Source: Fibrobacter sp. UWB5
GTDB taxonomy: Bacteria; Fibrobacterota; Fibrobacteria; Fibrobacterales; Fibrobacteraceae
DNA: 64,000 bases
Assembly: GCF_002210295.1 (NCBI RefSeq)
Contig: NZ_MWQH01000001.1
Coordinates: 186,001 to 250,000, forward strand
Direction: 5' to 3'
In this document: positions 25,889 to 36,119 of the stretch, one piece after another
How the letters are laid out: every line of letters begins with the position of its first letter
Numbering within the stretch: position 1 is the first letter of the stretch
Notes under the pieces: generated by a model
What the model was told of the DNA's origin: nothing
What the model saw: the letters and a program-made list of their open reading frames with translations, nothing else
The model's database searches: none
Made by a program: the position numbers and the translations under genes

Positions 25889-26875
25889 TCAGTCAATCAA
25901 GTCGTTTTGGAAGCGGGACAGATGCTCGAACGGTAAAATCTGGCGACCGCGGAAAAGGCCGCAACCGTCGTTTATTAGCTGGTTGTTGATAGCCTTGAAC
26001 ATGTTCACGTCCACATTCGCGAGCTCGATTTCTTGCAATTTTGTCAGGCGTTCGTAAGCCTCGTCAAAATACACGCATTCGCCGCTCGGAATCTCGTCGT
26101 GCTTGCTGCGGCGCACCTCTTGCGTTTTCTCGTAGCCAAAATGGTTCGCCTCGCCGATTTCGGCAAAGTCATCCATGTCCTTGGTGCGCAACTGCACCTC
26201 GGTAAAGCAGCGGGCCAGATTGTCGTAGAAAATAATATGCAGCGACTGGTAACCCGAGCTCCTTGGGAATGCCACCGAATCGTGGTAATACGGCTGCACT
26301 TGTTCATTCAACAATTCCGAATGACCGTCTTCCGTGTACTTCGTGATTTCTGCCGTAAAGCCGCGCTCTTCCAAGAATTCCGGCAGCACGTTCGCGATTT
26401 CGTACAGATACTTTTCTTCTACTTCGCGGCGGTTCTCGCCCTTTTTAATGTGACAAACCGGCATCGAAATCACAATGCGGTAAGCAATCAAGTCGCGAAA
26501 GTTCAGCTTGCTCTTGATTTCGGCCTCTGTCGGGAACTTCCCGTTTTTTTTGTAGTAGCCGTAAATGTATTCAAGGATGTAACCGTTGAATTTTTCTTCG
26601 GCGCGAATCAGCGACTTAATGCGCCCCTTGAAAGTAAAAGCCAAGAACGGGTATTCCCGCGTCATGAACTTGTAGAATTCCTTGATCCGCTGAGACTGCG
26701 AAGTCAAAAAGTCATTGTGCTCCAGCAATTCAATAATCTGAATCAGAAAATTCGAATGCGCAAGGTCGATGCTGTTGCGCGTTTCCTTCGCACCGTTCCT
26801 GAGGTCGTTAGAATACTGGTGCAAAATTTTCAGCACCGTGTTTCCGGAATACAAGTAGTCGTTCAGCGTAATCAT
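25889..26875 (-). CDS. RelA/SpoT-type alarmone synthetase domain protein
   Basis: A 328-residue protein from the ATG at 26875 (agga upstream). The synthetase core is readable: FRDLIAYRIVI near 128, SSGYQSLHIIFYD near 212, and EVQLRTKDMDDFAEIGEANHFGYEK near 230. These are the GTP- and ATP-binding elements of (p)ppGpp synthetases. No HD hydrolase, TGS or ACT domain is present. The 120 N-terminal residues are helical and not familiar. It lies just upstream of hsdR within the accessory region, where standalone synthetases can act as toxins or in phage defence. A housekeeping alarmone role is also possible. Confidence 0.8.
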   Translation of the reverse strand: MITLNDYLYSGNTVLKILHQYSNDLRNGAKETRNSIDLAHSNFLIQIIELLEHNDFLTSQSQRIKEFYKFMTREYPFLAFTFKGRIKSLIRAEEKFNGYILEYIYGYYKKNGKFPTEAEIKSKLNFRDLIAYRIVISMPVCHIKKGENRREVEEKYLYEIANVLPEFLEERGFTAEITKYTEDGHSELLNEQVQPYYHDSVAFPRSSGYQSLHIIFYDNLARCFTEVQLRTKDMDDFAEIGEANHFGYEKTQEVRRSKHDEIPSGECVYFDEAYERLTKLQEIELANVDVNMFKAINNQLINDGCGLFRGRQILPFEHLSRFQNDLID

Positions 26876-26909
26876 ATTAAATCCTGCGCCCCATAGAATG
26901 CAAAAAATA

Positions 26910-26947
26910 TGCCAAAGCTCTTTCACAAGATACTTTGGCATTTTTCG
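26910..26947. terminator. Bidirectional terminator between the HD-domain gene and the RelA/SpoT-like gene
   Basis: Stem tgccaaag / ctttggca, with tttttcg on the plus side and tattttttg on the minus side. On the minus strand it ends transcription of the HD-domain gene. Confidence 0.75.
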
Positions 26948-26991
26948 TTACAGTTTTTGGAAAACTTTACGGTTTTTGGATAGCGTCGTAA

Positions 26992-27561
26992 TTACGCGGC
27001 GCTACCGGCAAGGCCGATTTCGGCGGCGTGTTCGCGCATGCCCTCGATGCAGATGGCGGCGACGTCTTTCACGTCCATGCCGAGCAGGGCGCAGCCTTTC
27101 AGAATGTAGTCGCGGTTGCACTTGGCGGCGAATTTCTTGTCCTTGAACTTCTTCATGAAACTTTTCACTTCCAGGTCCAAAATTCCGTTGGGGCGCATCC
27201 TTGCGCAGGCCTGGATGATACCGGTGAGTTCGTCGACGGTGAACAGGCTCTTTTCCATGTTGGTCTTGGGTTCCACCTGGTTCACGATTTCAAAACCGTG
27301 TGCCAAAATGGCGCGCACGTCTTCTTCGGAGACGCCCTGCGCAAGCAGTTCCTTTTCGGTGTGCTGCAGGTGTTCTTCGGGGAATTCCTGGTAGTCGTAA
27401 TCATGCAGATAGCCCACGGCCTGCCAGTGTTCAACGTCTTCGCCGAAGTGTTTGGCCATGGCGCCCATGGCGTAGCATACGTTGAGGGAATGGATGACCA
27501 GCGATTCTTCAGTTACATGGTCTTTATTGATTTCTTTTGCGCGTTCAAGGGTCAGACTCAT
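26992..27561 (-). CDS. HD-domain metal-dependent phosphohydrolase
   Basis: A 189-residue HD protein. The metal site can be followed as His24 (VIHSLNVC), His53-Asp54 (YLHDYDYQEFPEE) and a later histidine/aspartate. The family cleaves phosphomonoesters or nucleotides. NCBI-type relatives are simply called HDIG or HD proteins. It stands alone between the ABC permease and a terminator. Substrate unknown. Confidence 0.8.
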   Translation of the reverse strand: MSLTLERAKEINKDHVTEESLVIHSLNVCYAMGAMAKHFGEDVEHWQAVGYLHDYDYQEFPEEHLQHTEKELLAQGVSEEDVRAILAHGFEIVNQVEPKTNMEKSLFTVDELTGIIQACARMRPNGILDLEVKSFMKKFKDKKFAAKCNRDYILKGCALLGMDVKDVAAICIEGMREHAAEIGLAGSAA

Positions 27562-27608
27562 TTTAAATCTCCAATTTCCTCCGCTAATATAAATATTTTG
27601 AAGAATGA

Positions 27609-28373
27609 CTAATTCGCTTTTGTCCAGAACAGGAGCTTGCGTTTAACAAGTTCAAACAGTTCCATAATCGCAAGCACCACAATGCCTGTCCAAAGGATTC
27701 CGGCAACCATGTTGGGGTAATCGGAATAGTCCGCGTAAAATTGCACGAAGTGACCAAGCCCCGTATTTTCGCCGAAAAGTTCAGCCACGGTGAGCATGAT
27801 GAACGAAAGCCCCATGCCTACGGACAGTCCCGAGAATATTGAGGGAAGGCTTGCCACAAGGGCGATTCTCCACAAGTATTCAAACTTTCCGATTCCGATA
27901 ATGGCGGCGTTACGCTTGTATTTTTCGGGAATTTCAGCCGCGCCGGCAGCCGTATTCAAGTAGATGGGCCAAAAGGCGGCAATAAAAATGATGAATGTCG
28001 AAGACAGGTAGAACGTCGGTAAAATGGCGATAGCGTAAGGAATGTAAACGTTTGGCGGAATGGGGGCTGCAAACCTGGAAATGGGTTTTAGCATATTGGA
28101 GACCCACGGAATGGAACCGGAAACGATTCCGATAGAGATTCCGACAATCGAGGCCACCAAGTAGGCGGGCACAAGTTTTAAAAGAGAGGCTCCCGCACTG
28201 CGCAAAAGTTCTTCACGTGAATCAAAGAGGGCTTTCACTATCGCCTTGGGAGACGGAAACAAATATTGGCTGTCCCATTCGGGGCCGCAGCTGATCAGCA
28301 CCCAAATTCCTAACAAGAAGAGAAGAAAAAGGATTCCTGAAAACTTGGATAAGTATTTTGTAAAGGTTCTCAT
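27609..28373 (-). CDS. ABC transporter permease, SsuC/TauC type
   Basis: A 254-residue inner-membrane permease with about six membrane segments and the EAA-type loop (AAGAAEIPEKYKRNAAIIGIGKFEYL). It overlaps the ATPase gene by four bases (atga). With the ATPase and binding protein upstream and the DcaP-like porin ahead of those, it completes an importer for a sulfonate-like or other small organic anion. Confidence 0.9.
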   Translation of the reverse strand: MRTFTKYLSKFSGILFLLFLLGIWVLISCGPEWDSQYLFPSPKAIVKALFDSREELLRSAGASLLKLVPAYLVASIVGISIGIVSGSIPWVSNMLKPISRFAAPIPPNVYIPYAIAILPTFYLSSTFIIFIAAFWPIYLNTAAGAAEIPEKYKRNAAIIGIGKFEYLWRIALVASLPSIFSGLSVGMGLSFIMLTVAELFGENTGLGHFVQFYADYSDYPNMVAGILWTGIVVLAIMELFELVKRKLLFWTKAN

Positions 28374-29185
28374 ATGCTGGCACCTCCTTGTACAATGTGG
28401 CCTAGTTTTTCAAGGATGTCCTTGTGGTAGGCGTCTTCAATGGTTGCAATGGTTTGTTGGACTTTTTCGTTGCGGAACCATTCACCACGATTCTTCTTTA
28501 CCGGAAAATCAAGCGGGATGTCTGCAATGATGCGCCCTGGTGTCGAACCCAAAACGATAATGCGGCTCCCGAGATAAACGGCTTCGCGAATGTCGTGCGT
28601 TACAAATAAAGTTGTAATCGGGCGGTCTTTGACGCCGCGGCAAAGTTCCAGCACCAAATCCTGGAGGCTTGCACGGTTTACGGGATCGAGAGCGCCAAAG
28701 GGTTCGTCTAAAAGAAGGGCGTCAGCGCTGACACTTAAGGCACGCGCTATGGCTCCGCGCTGGCGCATTCCGCCCGAAAGTTCAAAGGGATATTTATGAA
28801 GACTTCCAGAAAGCCCCACCAAATTCAAGTATTCTTCGGCTAAATTTTTGGCGTAGCTCGTCTTCAGTTTTTTTGTCTTTTTAATAGCGAGCGTTACATT
28901 TTGGAGAAGGGTAAGCCAAGGGAAAAGGGTGTAGTCCTGAAAGACTACACTCCTTTCTGCAGAAGGCTTTTCGATTTCTTTTCCTTTCCAGTAGACATGC
29001 CCCTCGCTCGGCTTGGTCAGCCCGGCGAGAAGGTTAAGCAAAGTGGTCTTGCCACTACCGCTTTCGCCTAGCAGGCATACGAATTCACCTTGATTGATTT
29101 TCAAGTTGATGTCTTTCAGGATGGCTCTGCCATCGTACGAAAAACCGAGATTCGTTGCTTCAAAACCATTTTGCTTTATTGTCAT
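28370..29185 (-). CDS. ABC transporter ATP-binding protein, SsuB/TauB type
   Basis: A 271-residue ATPase. Walker A GESGSGKTT is near 39-47, signature LSGGMRQR near 133, Walker B ALLLDEPFGALD, and the H-loop in FVTHDIREAV. The Q-loop (VVFQDYTLFPW) is typical of nitrate/sulfonate/taurine importers. It sits between the binding-protein gene (7-base gap) and the permease gene (overlap). Confidence 0.95.
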   Translation of the reverse strand: MTIKQNGFEATNLGFSYDGRAILKDINLKINQGEFVCLLGESGSGKTTLLNLLAGLTKPSEGHVYWKGKEIEKPSAERSVVFQDYTLFPWLTLLQNVTLAIKKTKKLKTSYAKNLAEEYLNLVGLSGSLHKYPFELSGGMRQRGAIARALSVSADALLLDEPFGALDPVNRASLQDLVLELCRGVKDRPITTLFVTHDIREAVYLGSRIIVLGSTPGRIIADIPLDFPVKKNRGEWFRNEKVQQTIATIEDAYHKDILEKLGHIVQGGASI

Positions 29186-29192
29186 ACTATTC

Positions 29193-30233
29193 TTAGTTCC
29201 TGGACTTGAAAATATTTTCTGCCTTGGCGTAGAATTCGGACTTGGGATTTTCCTTGCGAAGTTCTGCGATGGCGGCCTTGTAGAAATCGGTGCGAACGTA
29301 TTCGGAGACTTTCCTGTCAGATTTGATGAATTCTGCGTCTTTCAAGAAATCCCAGAAGAATTCGACACCCTTCACGTTCGGGTCCGTATCCTGCGTGACG
29401 TGTCCGCTGTAGAACGCCTTGTTGACAAGAGCTGTATCGAGCTTGATCCACTTGGCAATAATTTCCACACTCTTCTTGTGGTCATTTTGCACCAGTTCTT
29501 CAGCTTCGATCAGCGATTTGACCAGACGCTTGTAAACATCGTCGCGGCCTTCGATTTTGCGGAGCGAAGCGATCAGGCGGCAGCAAATATGGCCGGGATT
29601 GATGTCCTTACTGCGAAGCACCACAGAAAGGCCTGCTTCTTCGGCGCGGAGGTCGTGCGGGCCCCAAGTGACGCCGGCGAATACGCTACCGTTCTTGACG
29701 GCTTCGATCACTGCAGGCGGGTTCTTGAGTTCCACGATGGTGACGTCCTTGCGCCAGTCAACGCCTTCTTTCTTGAGGCCTCCGCGGACAATGGCGTCAG
29801 CAGTGCCCAAGCGGATGGTGGCAATTTTCTTGCCCTTGAGGTCACTCAGCTTTTTGACGGAGGCTGCGTTTTCTTTGCGGGTAATCACGGCCTGGTCACC
29901 ACCCATGATGCCACCAATCACGCGGATGTCGGCGCCCTGCGAAATGTGAATAAGTGGAGCGAGCGAACCGAATGCACCTGCATCGAGTTTACCTGCGCGG
30001 ACAGCGGCAATGCCGTCGCCAGAATTCGAAAATTCTACGAGCGTTACGTCAAGACCGTTTTTCTCGAAAATACCAGCATCTTTTGCGATGAAGAATTTTC
30101 CTTGACCTGTAGAAGACAGGTAACCGATGGAAATCTTGTCTGCGGCGATTGCAGAAGTAGCGCAGGCGAGGCTAAAGAGGATTGAGAAAGCAATTCGATT
30201 GCGGATTTTATTGAAAATTTGTTTCTGATTCAT
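29193..30233 (-). CDS. ABC transporter substrate-binding protein, SsuA/NMT1 type
   Basis: A 346-residue periplasmic protein with signal peptide (FNKIRNRIAFSILFSLACATSAIA, cleavage after AIA or ASA). The mature part begins DKISIGYLSSTGQGKFFIAKDAGIFEKNGLDV, the opening seen in aliphatic-sulfonate and taurine binders. FAGVTWGPHD and an internal QVAVITRK-like segment follow. No lipobox is seen, unlike the orphan binder at 854-1882. It is the second gene of the porin-SBP-ATPase-permease operon. Its location beside a nitrogenase-like reductase operon suggests an organic sulfur ligand such as a thioether or sulfonate. Confidence 0.9.
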   Translation of the reverse strand: MNQKQIFNKIRNRIAFSILFSLACATSAIAADKISIGYLSSTGQGKFFIAKDAGIFEKNGLDVTLVEFSNSGDGIAAVRAGKLDAGAFGSLAPLIHISQGADIRVIGGIMGGDQAVITRKENAASVKKLSDLKGKKIATIRLGTADAIVRGGLKKEGVDWRKDVTIVELKNPPAVIEAVKNGSVFAGVTWGPHDLRAEEAGLSVVLRSKDINPGHICCRLIASLRKIEGRDDVYKRLVKSLIEAEELVQNDHKKSVEIIAKWIKLDTALVNKAFYSGHVTQDTDPNVKGVEFFWDFLKDAEFIKSDRKVSEYVRTDFYKAAIAELRKENPKSEFYAKAENIFKSRN

Positions 30234-30250
30234 TATTCAAGTCTCCTTCG

Positions 30251-31462
30251 TTAGAAGCCATAAGTTGCAGAAAGTTGATAGCGGTTCAAGTCGGCTTCTT
30301 TCACGGTGCCGGCGGTCAGGTAATCGGTTTGAACGTGCAAGTATTCAAATCCGAGCGAGAATGCATCGGTCAGGCTGTAGGTGGTGTTTGCGAAAACGGA
30401 AATGTTCTGTTCGCGGCCGCCCACGGTTTCGATGTCATCGCGGTCCAGCTTGTCAATACCTGCGCCAGCGTTAATTGCCAGTTTTTGGATCAGTTTAGCC
30501 TGCAAAGCGAACCAACCACCGTAAGCCTTGATGCTCTTGATGCTTTCGGGATCTTCGGTGTTGGCGACAAATCCACGACCGATACCGGCAGCGTATGTAT
30601 CCAGGTTTTCACCGACGAATCCTTCGCCAAGGAAGGTGATTGCGCCTGTGATGGGGAGAGTCAAGTCGACGTTAGCAGACCAGGTGGGAATATCCTTGGT
30701 TTTGCCGGTTGCGTCCAAGTCGATTTCTTCTTGTCCGTAATGGCCCGAAACGCCCAAACCAGCCTTCTTGTTATCTACCCACAGCGGAAGCGCAATGCCG
30801 ATGCGGCCCTGGAAAGTAGGAATGTCGGCGTCGGTACCGGTTTCCGAGGCAGAGGAGGAGTTGTAAGGCTGATTTTCGCCAATGGTGCGGACAACAGCGG
30901 CGGCAATATCCACGGAGCCTTCGCCAACGGGGATTTTCTCGGTGAGTCTCAGCTGAGCTCTACGAAGGCCTGCGTCGCCGGAGTTGTTGAGAACGCCTGC
31001 GTTAAGCGTCGGGGTTACCAACGGAGAAATCACGTCCCAAGTTTGACCGCCCAAAATAGAGAAGCCAGTCTTGCCGAAAGAAATTTCACCGTAGCCGTGG
31101 CGGAGACGCGGGTTAGGATTGTTGGCTGAGCCACCACCGTAAAAGTCTACTTCGACTTTACCGTTGGCCTTGAAATAAGTCGTGTCGCTACCGCTCGAAA
31201 GATTGAAACCGATTCGAGTCAGATTCGGAGTCAAGTGCCAGCCACCATCGTTTTCGTTGGTGAGGTCAGAAGCGGCAACAAAGTTGGCGAAGTTACCGTT
31301 GTTGCTCTTGGAATCTTCGTAGGCGGCGTTGAGAGAGGCAAAACCGTAGAGTGTTGCGGTTACGCCGGTTTTTGTGGTGACCGAAATCGGTTCGGCGGCG
31401 AAAGAGGTGATTGCAGATAAAAGGATAATCTTGGCAGCAATATTTTTCGAATTGATATTCAT
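30251..31462 (-). CDS. DcaP-like outer-membrane porin
   Basis: A 403-residue beta-barrel protein. Signal peptide at 1-22 ends TSFAA. The mature part starts TLYGFASLNAAYEDSKS and has alternating strands with a C-terminal phenylalanine (QLSATYGF), the outer-membrane insertion signal. Residues such as GQTWDVISPL and the RLRHGYGEISFGKTGFSILGG stretch resemble DcaP-family porins, which take up small dicarboxylate- or sulfonate-like anions. It opens the operon with the SsuABC-like importer, giving the substrate a route across both membranes. Confidence 0.85.
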   Translation of the reverse strand: MNINSKNIAAKIILLSAITSFAAEPISVTTKTGVTATLYGFASLNAAYEDSKSNNGNFANFVAASDLTNENDGGWHLTPNLTRIGFNLSSGSDTTYFKANGKVEVDFYGGGSANNPNPRLRHGYGEISFGKTGFSILGGQTWDVISPLVTPTLNAGVLNNSGDAGLRRAQLRLTEKIPVGEGSVDIAAAVVRTIGENQPYNSSSASETGTDADIPTFQGRIGIALPLWVDNKKAGLGVSGHYGQEEIDLDATGKTKDIPTWSANVDLTLPITGAITFLGEGFVGENLDTYAAGIGRGFVANTEDPESIKSIKAYGGWFALQAKLIQKLAINAGAGIDKLDRDDIETVGGREQNISVFANTTYSLTDAFSLGFEYLHVQTDYLTAGTVKEADLNRYQLSATYGF

Positions 31463-31705
31463 TTATAAATCTCCTGATTGAAAATTTTTATGAGTTGAGC
31501 AACCATGCAAAAAACTTTTTTGCACGACTTGATTAAATTTTGTTTGGTGGGGTTGAATGCTTACTGGCGAATGCCTTGAGCAAAATTATAAAGTCTACAC
31601 ATATAGGTATCCTCGTTCTGATTTGTTTGCTCTTCGGAACATGACGTTCTCGAATTTTTGTACGACAAAAGTAGAAATAAAAATGAGTTTGTAAAATACT
31701 TTTTC

Positions 31706-31718
31706 TTTATAGCTTAAT
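31706..31718. promoter_or_regulatory. TTATAGC motif, copy 1 (porin/ABC operon)
   Basis: ttatagcttaata lies about 250 bases upstream of the porin start, in a 381-base gap that otherwise holds only the reductase-operon terminator. Similar words lie upstream of the nitrogenase-like operon (35807) and lysR (43628), all in the same orientation relative to the gene they precede. Confidence 0.3.
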
Positions 31719-31771
31719 ATAGGGTTAGGCTTGAACAGATGTCGTGACAAAAAGTGACTTTGAAGATTTTA

Positions 31772-31801
31772 AGAAAATGCCGCCTGAATAATCAAGCGAC
31801 A
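31772..31801 (-). terminator. Terminator of the nitrogenase-like operon
   Basis: Read on the minus strand, tgtcgc and gcggca form a six-pair stem with one G-T wobble and a 12-base loop, followed by ttttctt. Moderate strength only. Confidence 0.5.
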
Positions 31802-31843
31802 TTTATTTGGAGAGTAAAAAGAATTGTTTAATTTGTCTTGAAA

Positions 31844-33190
31844 TTATTTGCCACCGACAGAAGTGCTATAAATCTTTTCGAGCAAATTAAGCGCACCCTT
31901 GTAACCAACGAAGCTGCGATTAATAATCAACGTTTCGCTGGACGGCGGAGTAATTTCAAAAAGCAGTGCATTCTTTTCGTTGGCAATATTGATTTCCCAC
32001 GAAGAGGCAAGAATCAAAGGCTTTCCAGAAGAGAAATTCACTTCCTTAATGGACTTTTCAATCAGGTAGCCATCTTCTTCAAATTCCACGTCGACATCGA
32101 CACCTTCGCTAATGTTGTGGAAGGCATTTTCGATACCTTTGCGGAATTTTTCTGGCGGATCGTCACTGATAATTGCCTTCCGCGGAATAAGGCCGATTTG
32201 GTCCACGAGGAACTTGGTGTAGGCAAGCGTGTAGGCGGAATCTGCGGTAATGGCAAATTCGCTGGGCATACCGAACCAGTATTCGGCGAAGAATTCAGAG
32301 AAGTGTTCCAGATAGTAGTAATAGATTCTGTTTTCTTCCTTGATGAACTTTTCGCTCTGTTTCTTGTCAATTCCGGCAAATTCGACAACTTTACGGATAA
32401 ATTCGCTTGTCGCTTCGGCGCCGAGCGGAATTTCAGGAATGTGCAGGAACGGCTGACCGTATTTTTCCTGGAGGTGTTCTGCGTTTCGAACGCCCACCCA
32501 CGGAGAAATAACCAAGTTGAACTGAGCCTTCGGAATGCGCAACCAATCCTTAACACCTTCGTTTTCGGGTCCGAAGGGAACATTGACTTCAAAACCGGCA
32601 CCACGGAGAATACGGGCAATTTCCTGATAGTCTCCACGCCAGTTCTGGTTGTAGTAAGGAGTTTCAAACCAAAGATTGACAAGACCTTTTTTGCGTTTAC
32701 CCTTGTAATCACCCACGAACTGGTCGATAATGGCATTCACGACTTCTTCGTGACCGAAAAGGTTGTTGCCCTTGAAACCGGCGGTATCGACAGACACAAT
32801 CGGGTAGCCCAAATCGCGGTAATTGCGCACCAACGTGGAAACGTCATCACCGATAAGACCGCCCACGCAACCGGTAAGTACAACGTAGAGGTCGCCATTG
32901 AACACCTTGAGCGTCGATTTAATCAACTGATCCAAAGTCTTGATGCCGCCAAAAACGATGTCGTTTTCGGTAGAGTTTGCACTCGGCATGTTACCGGCAC
33001 CGGCGTAAATGCTACCCTGGAAACCGTTTTCAAACGTGAGGAATGCGGTTTGCTTAAGCTGGCAACCCGGAGAGCAGTTGGCAATAGGAACAGCGCCCTT
33101 AATAGCGACAACAGTGTGAGATGCACCAACTGCGCAAGCGTATCGGGGGTCCGAAATGGAATTACTCTTTTTTCTTTTAATTGTAGCCAT
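31844..33190 (-). CDS. Nitrogenase-like reductase beta subunit (NifK/MarK family)
   Basis: A 448-residue component-1-type protein. The cysteines that ligate the P-cluster in NifK line up: Cys19 in YACAVGA, Cys39 or Cys43 in ANCSPGCQ, and Cys108 in LTGCVGGLIGDD. It is shorter than Azotobacter NifK (about 520), lacking the N-terminal extension. It is the last gene of an H-D-K operon, 17 bases after the alpha gene. The absence of nifEN from the window and the neighbouring sulfur importer point to a methylthio-alkane reductase or another nitrogenase-like enzyme. This assignment is inference. Confidence 0.85.
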   Translation of the reverse strand: MATIKRKKSNSISDPRYACAVGASHTVVAIKGAVPIANCSPGCQLKQTAFLTFENGFQGSIYAGAGNMPSANSTENDIVFGGIKTLDQLIKSTLKVFNGDLYVVLTGCVGGLIGDDVSTLVRNYRDLGYPIVSVDTAGFKGNNLFGHEEVVNAIIDQFVGDYKGKRKKGLVNLWFETPYYNQNWRGDYQEIARILRGAGFEVNVPFGPENEGVKDWLRIPKAQFNLVISPWVGVRNAEHLQEKYGQPFLHIPEIPLGAEATSEFIRKVVEFAGIDKKQSEKFIKEENRIYYYYLEHFSEFFAEYWFGMPSEFAITADSAYTLAYTKFLVDQIGLIPRKAIISDDPPEKFRKGIENAFHNISEGVDVDVEFEEDGYLIEKSIKEVNFSSGKPLILASSWEINIANEKNALLFEITPPSSETLIINRSFVGYKGALNLLEKIYSTSVGGK

Positions 33191-33207
33191 TGTTAAAAAT
33201 CCCCTTG

Positions 33208-34812
33208 TTATGCGCTGGTCGAATTGGATTCTGTACCAATTTTCAGTTTGAGATTTCTCGGTTCCGGCAAATCTTCAAGTGCTTCCGGATGGTGTGTCAG
33301 GTAGAACGGATCGTCCTGAGCAAGCCACCAGTCAGAATACGGAAGTTTTACGTTGCGTTTAAGCACTTGGTTAAACTTGGTACGTGCAATCACGCCCTTG
33401 AGCATTTCGCCGATACGGAGAATGCCCTGATAGCCCACCGGAATATGTTCGTCGCCCATGGTGAGGGTCGGGAATCCGAGGTGGCCCGCGACAGAGGCGA
33501 GACCCGGATGGCGAATGAGCAAGAAGTCTGTCTTGGCGCGCTTCAGAAGCTGCGGAAGCTGGAAGGCGCGAGTCTTACTGACGGTATAGTGCGGAATGTC
33601 GCCGTAGGTTTCGACCAGTTCCTTCAAGGTATCCTGATGTTCGCCACCGCCGTCGTAAACGGGGTCGTGGTGGAACACGAGTGCAGCGTCGTGGCCGATT
33701 CCCAGTTCCGAAAGCACGCTGATAAGGCCGTGTGCGTATGCAGAACCCGTCATCACGATGCCGTTCTTGCCCTTGAAAAATTCGCGGAGTTCGGCAAGCT
33801 TCGGGGCAATGCGCTTGTGTTCGCTTTCAATGTATTCTTCGGCTTCTTTTTCTTTGCCGACAACCTTTGCGATAGCGCGGAGCCATGCATCGGTACCCTT
33901 GATGCCGTAAGGCTGCGGAGCGTCAATCTGCGGAACGCCGAAAGATTCTTCAAGTGCTGTTGCCATGTAGCCGCCCAACGTATCGCAGAAGGTTGCGGTA
34001 GCGACTGCTTCGGAGGCCTGGCGAATTTCTTCGAAAGAGGCGGTATCCAAAAGGTAGTTTACGCGCAGTCCAAGCGGAGCAAGCATTTCGGAGAAATAGT
34101 CCGAACCCCAAAGGGCAACAATGTTGATCAAGTCATTCTGTTTCTTGGTCGGGTGGCGTTCCACAATCTGGCGAAGCACACCATGGAATGCGACGTCAAA
34201 ACCCGTAGACCAGTGCTTGGAACGGAAACCTTCGCAATGCAGCGGAATAATAGGCACGCCAACTTCCGGTTCCATTTCTTCGGCAATAGAATCGATGTCT
34301 TCGCCAATAATAGCGGTAGCGCAAGCCATACCGATGAAAATCGCCTTGGGGTTAAAGCGTTCCTTTGCGTCAAGGATAGTCTGGCGGAGCTTTTCAGAAG
34401 CGCCGAAAACCATGTCCTTTTCTTTCAGGTTCGTGCTGATGTTCAGCGTGTTCTGCAGGGGCTTTCCACGACGGCGAAGTCCGTTATGCATCGAGAGGTT
34501 AAACTTGGAGTTTTCGCCGCTGCAACCAATAGGAGAATGGTCAATCAGGGCGCAGTCCGTAAGGTTTCCCACCTGGCACTGCACAATTGCATTAGAGCAC
34601 ATGGTCTCTTGGTTCAGCGGGGAATTCAATTCGCAAAGTTTGCAGCCCGAGCCCTTGCCCGCGCAGCCGCCATGCTTTTTCGCGCTGCGTTCGTCATAGG
34701 CCGATTCCTTGATCAGGTCGCTTGCCTTGCCGTCCCAGCCGATAATTGTACCCAGTCGATATTCGCGGTTTTCGACTGAGGTCATGTTCAAATTAATATT
34801 AGTCTTGGCCAT
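33208..34812 (-). CDS. Nitrogenase-like reductase alpha subunit (NifD/MarD family)
   Basis: A 534-residue component-1 alpha subunit. Residues that bind metal in NifD are matched: Cys72 (QETMCSN), Cys97 (SPIGCSGEN) and Cys164 (GMACATAIIGEDI) for a P-cluster, and Cys276 (TATFCDTLGG) and His456 (TMGDEHIPVG) for an active-site cofactor. Keeping both cofactor ligands separates it from BchN/CfbD-like reductases. An unusual extra cysteine cluster at 50-60 (GGCAGKGSGCKLC) precedes the core. It is encoded between NifH- and NifK-like genes. The NifB-like gene diverging from the operon would supply the cofactor precursor. Best match in role: the alpha subunit of methylthio-alkane reductase, which releases methanethiol from dimethyl sulfide or methylthioethanol. 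Confidence 0.87.
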   Translation of the reverse strand: MAKTNINLNMTSVENREYRLGTIIGWDGKASDLIKESAYDERSAKKHGGCAGKGSGCKLCELNSPLNQETMCSNAIVQCQVGNLTDCALIDHSPIGCSGENSKFNLSMHNGLRRRGKPLQNTLNISTNLKEKDMVFGASEKLRQTILDAKERFNPKAIFIGMACATAIIGEDIDSIAEEMEPEVGVPIIPLHCEGFRSKHWSTGFDVAFHGVLRQIVERHPTKKQNDLINIVALWGSDYFSEMLAPLGLRVNYLLDTASFEEIRQASEAVATATFCDTLGGYMATALEESFGVPQIDAPQPYGIKGTDAWLRAIAKVVGKEKEAEEYIESEHKRIAPKLAELREFFKGKNGIVMTGSAYAHGLISVLSELGIGHDAALVFHHDPVYDGGGEHQDTLKELVETYGDIPHYTVSKTRAFQLPQLLKRAKTDFLLIRHPGLASVAGHLGFPTLTMGDEHIPVGYQGILRIGEMLKGVIARTKFNQVLKRNVKLPYSDWWLAQDDPFYLTHHPEALEDLPEPRNLKLKIGTESNSTSA

Positions 34813-34823
34813 GAACCCTCACA

Positions 34824-36119
<1,296 letters not shown>

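Noticed and set aside
14256-27561. Integrated prophage or conjugative element
   Set aside because: No integrase, portal, terminase, relaxase or attachment repeats were found; the ORF6N pieces alone are too little evidence.
31838-34779. Long plus-strand open frames (about 450 and 530 codons) opposite the nitrogenase-like beta and alpha genes
   Set aside because: They mirror the real minus-strand genes, have no RBS or family motifs, and the minus-strand proteins carry all conserved cysteines.
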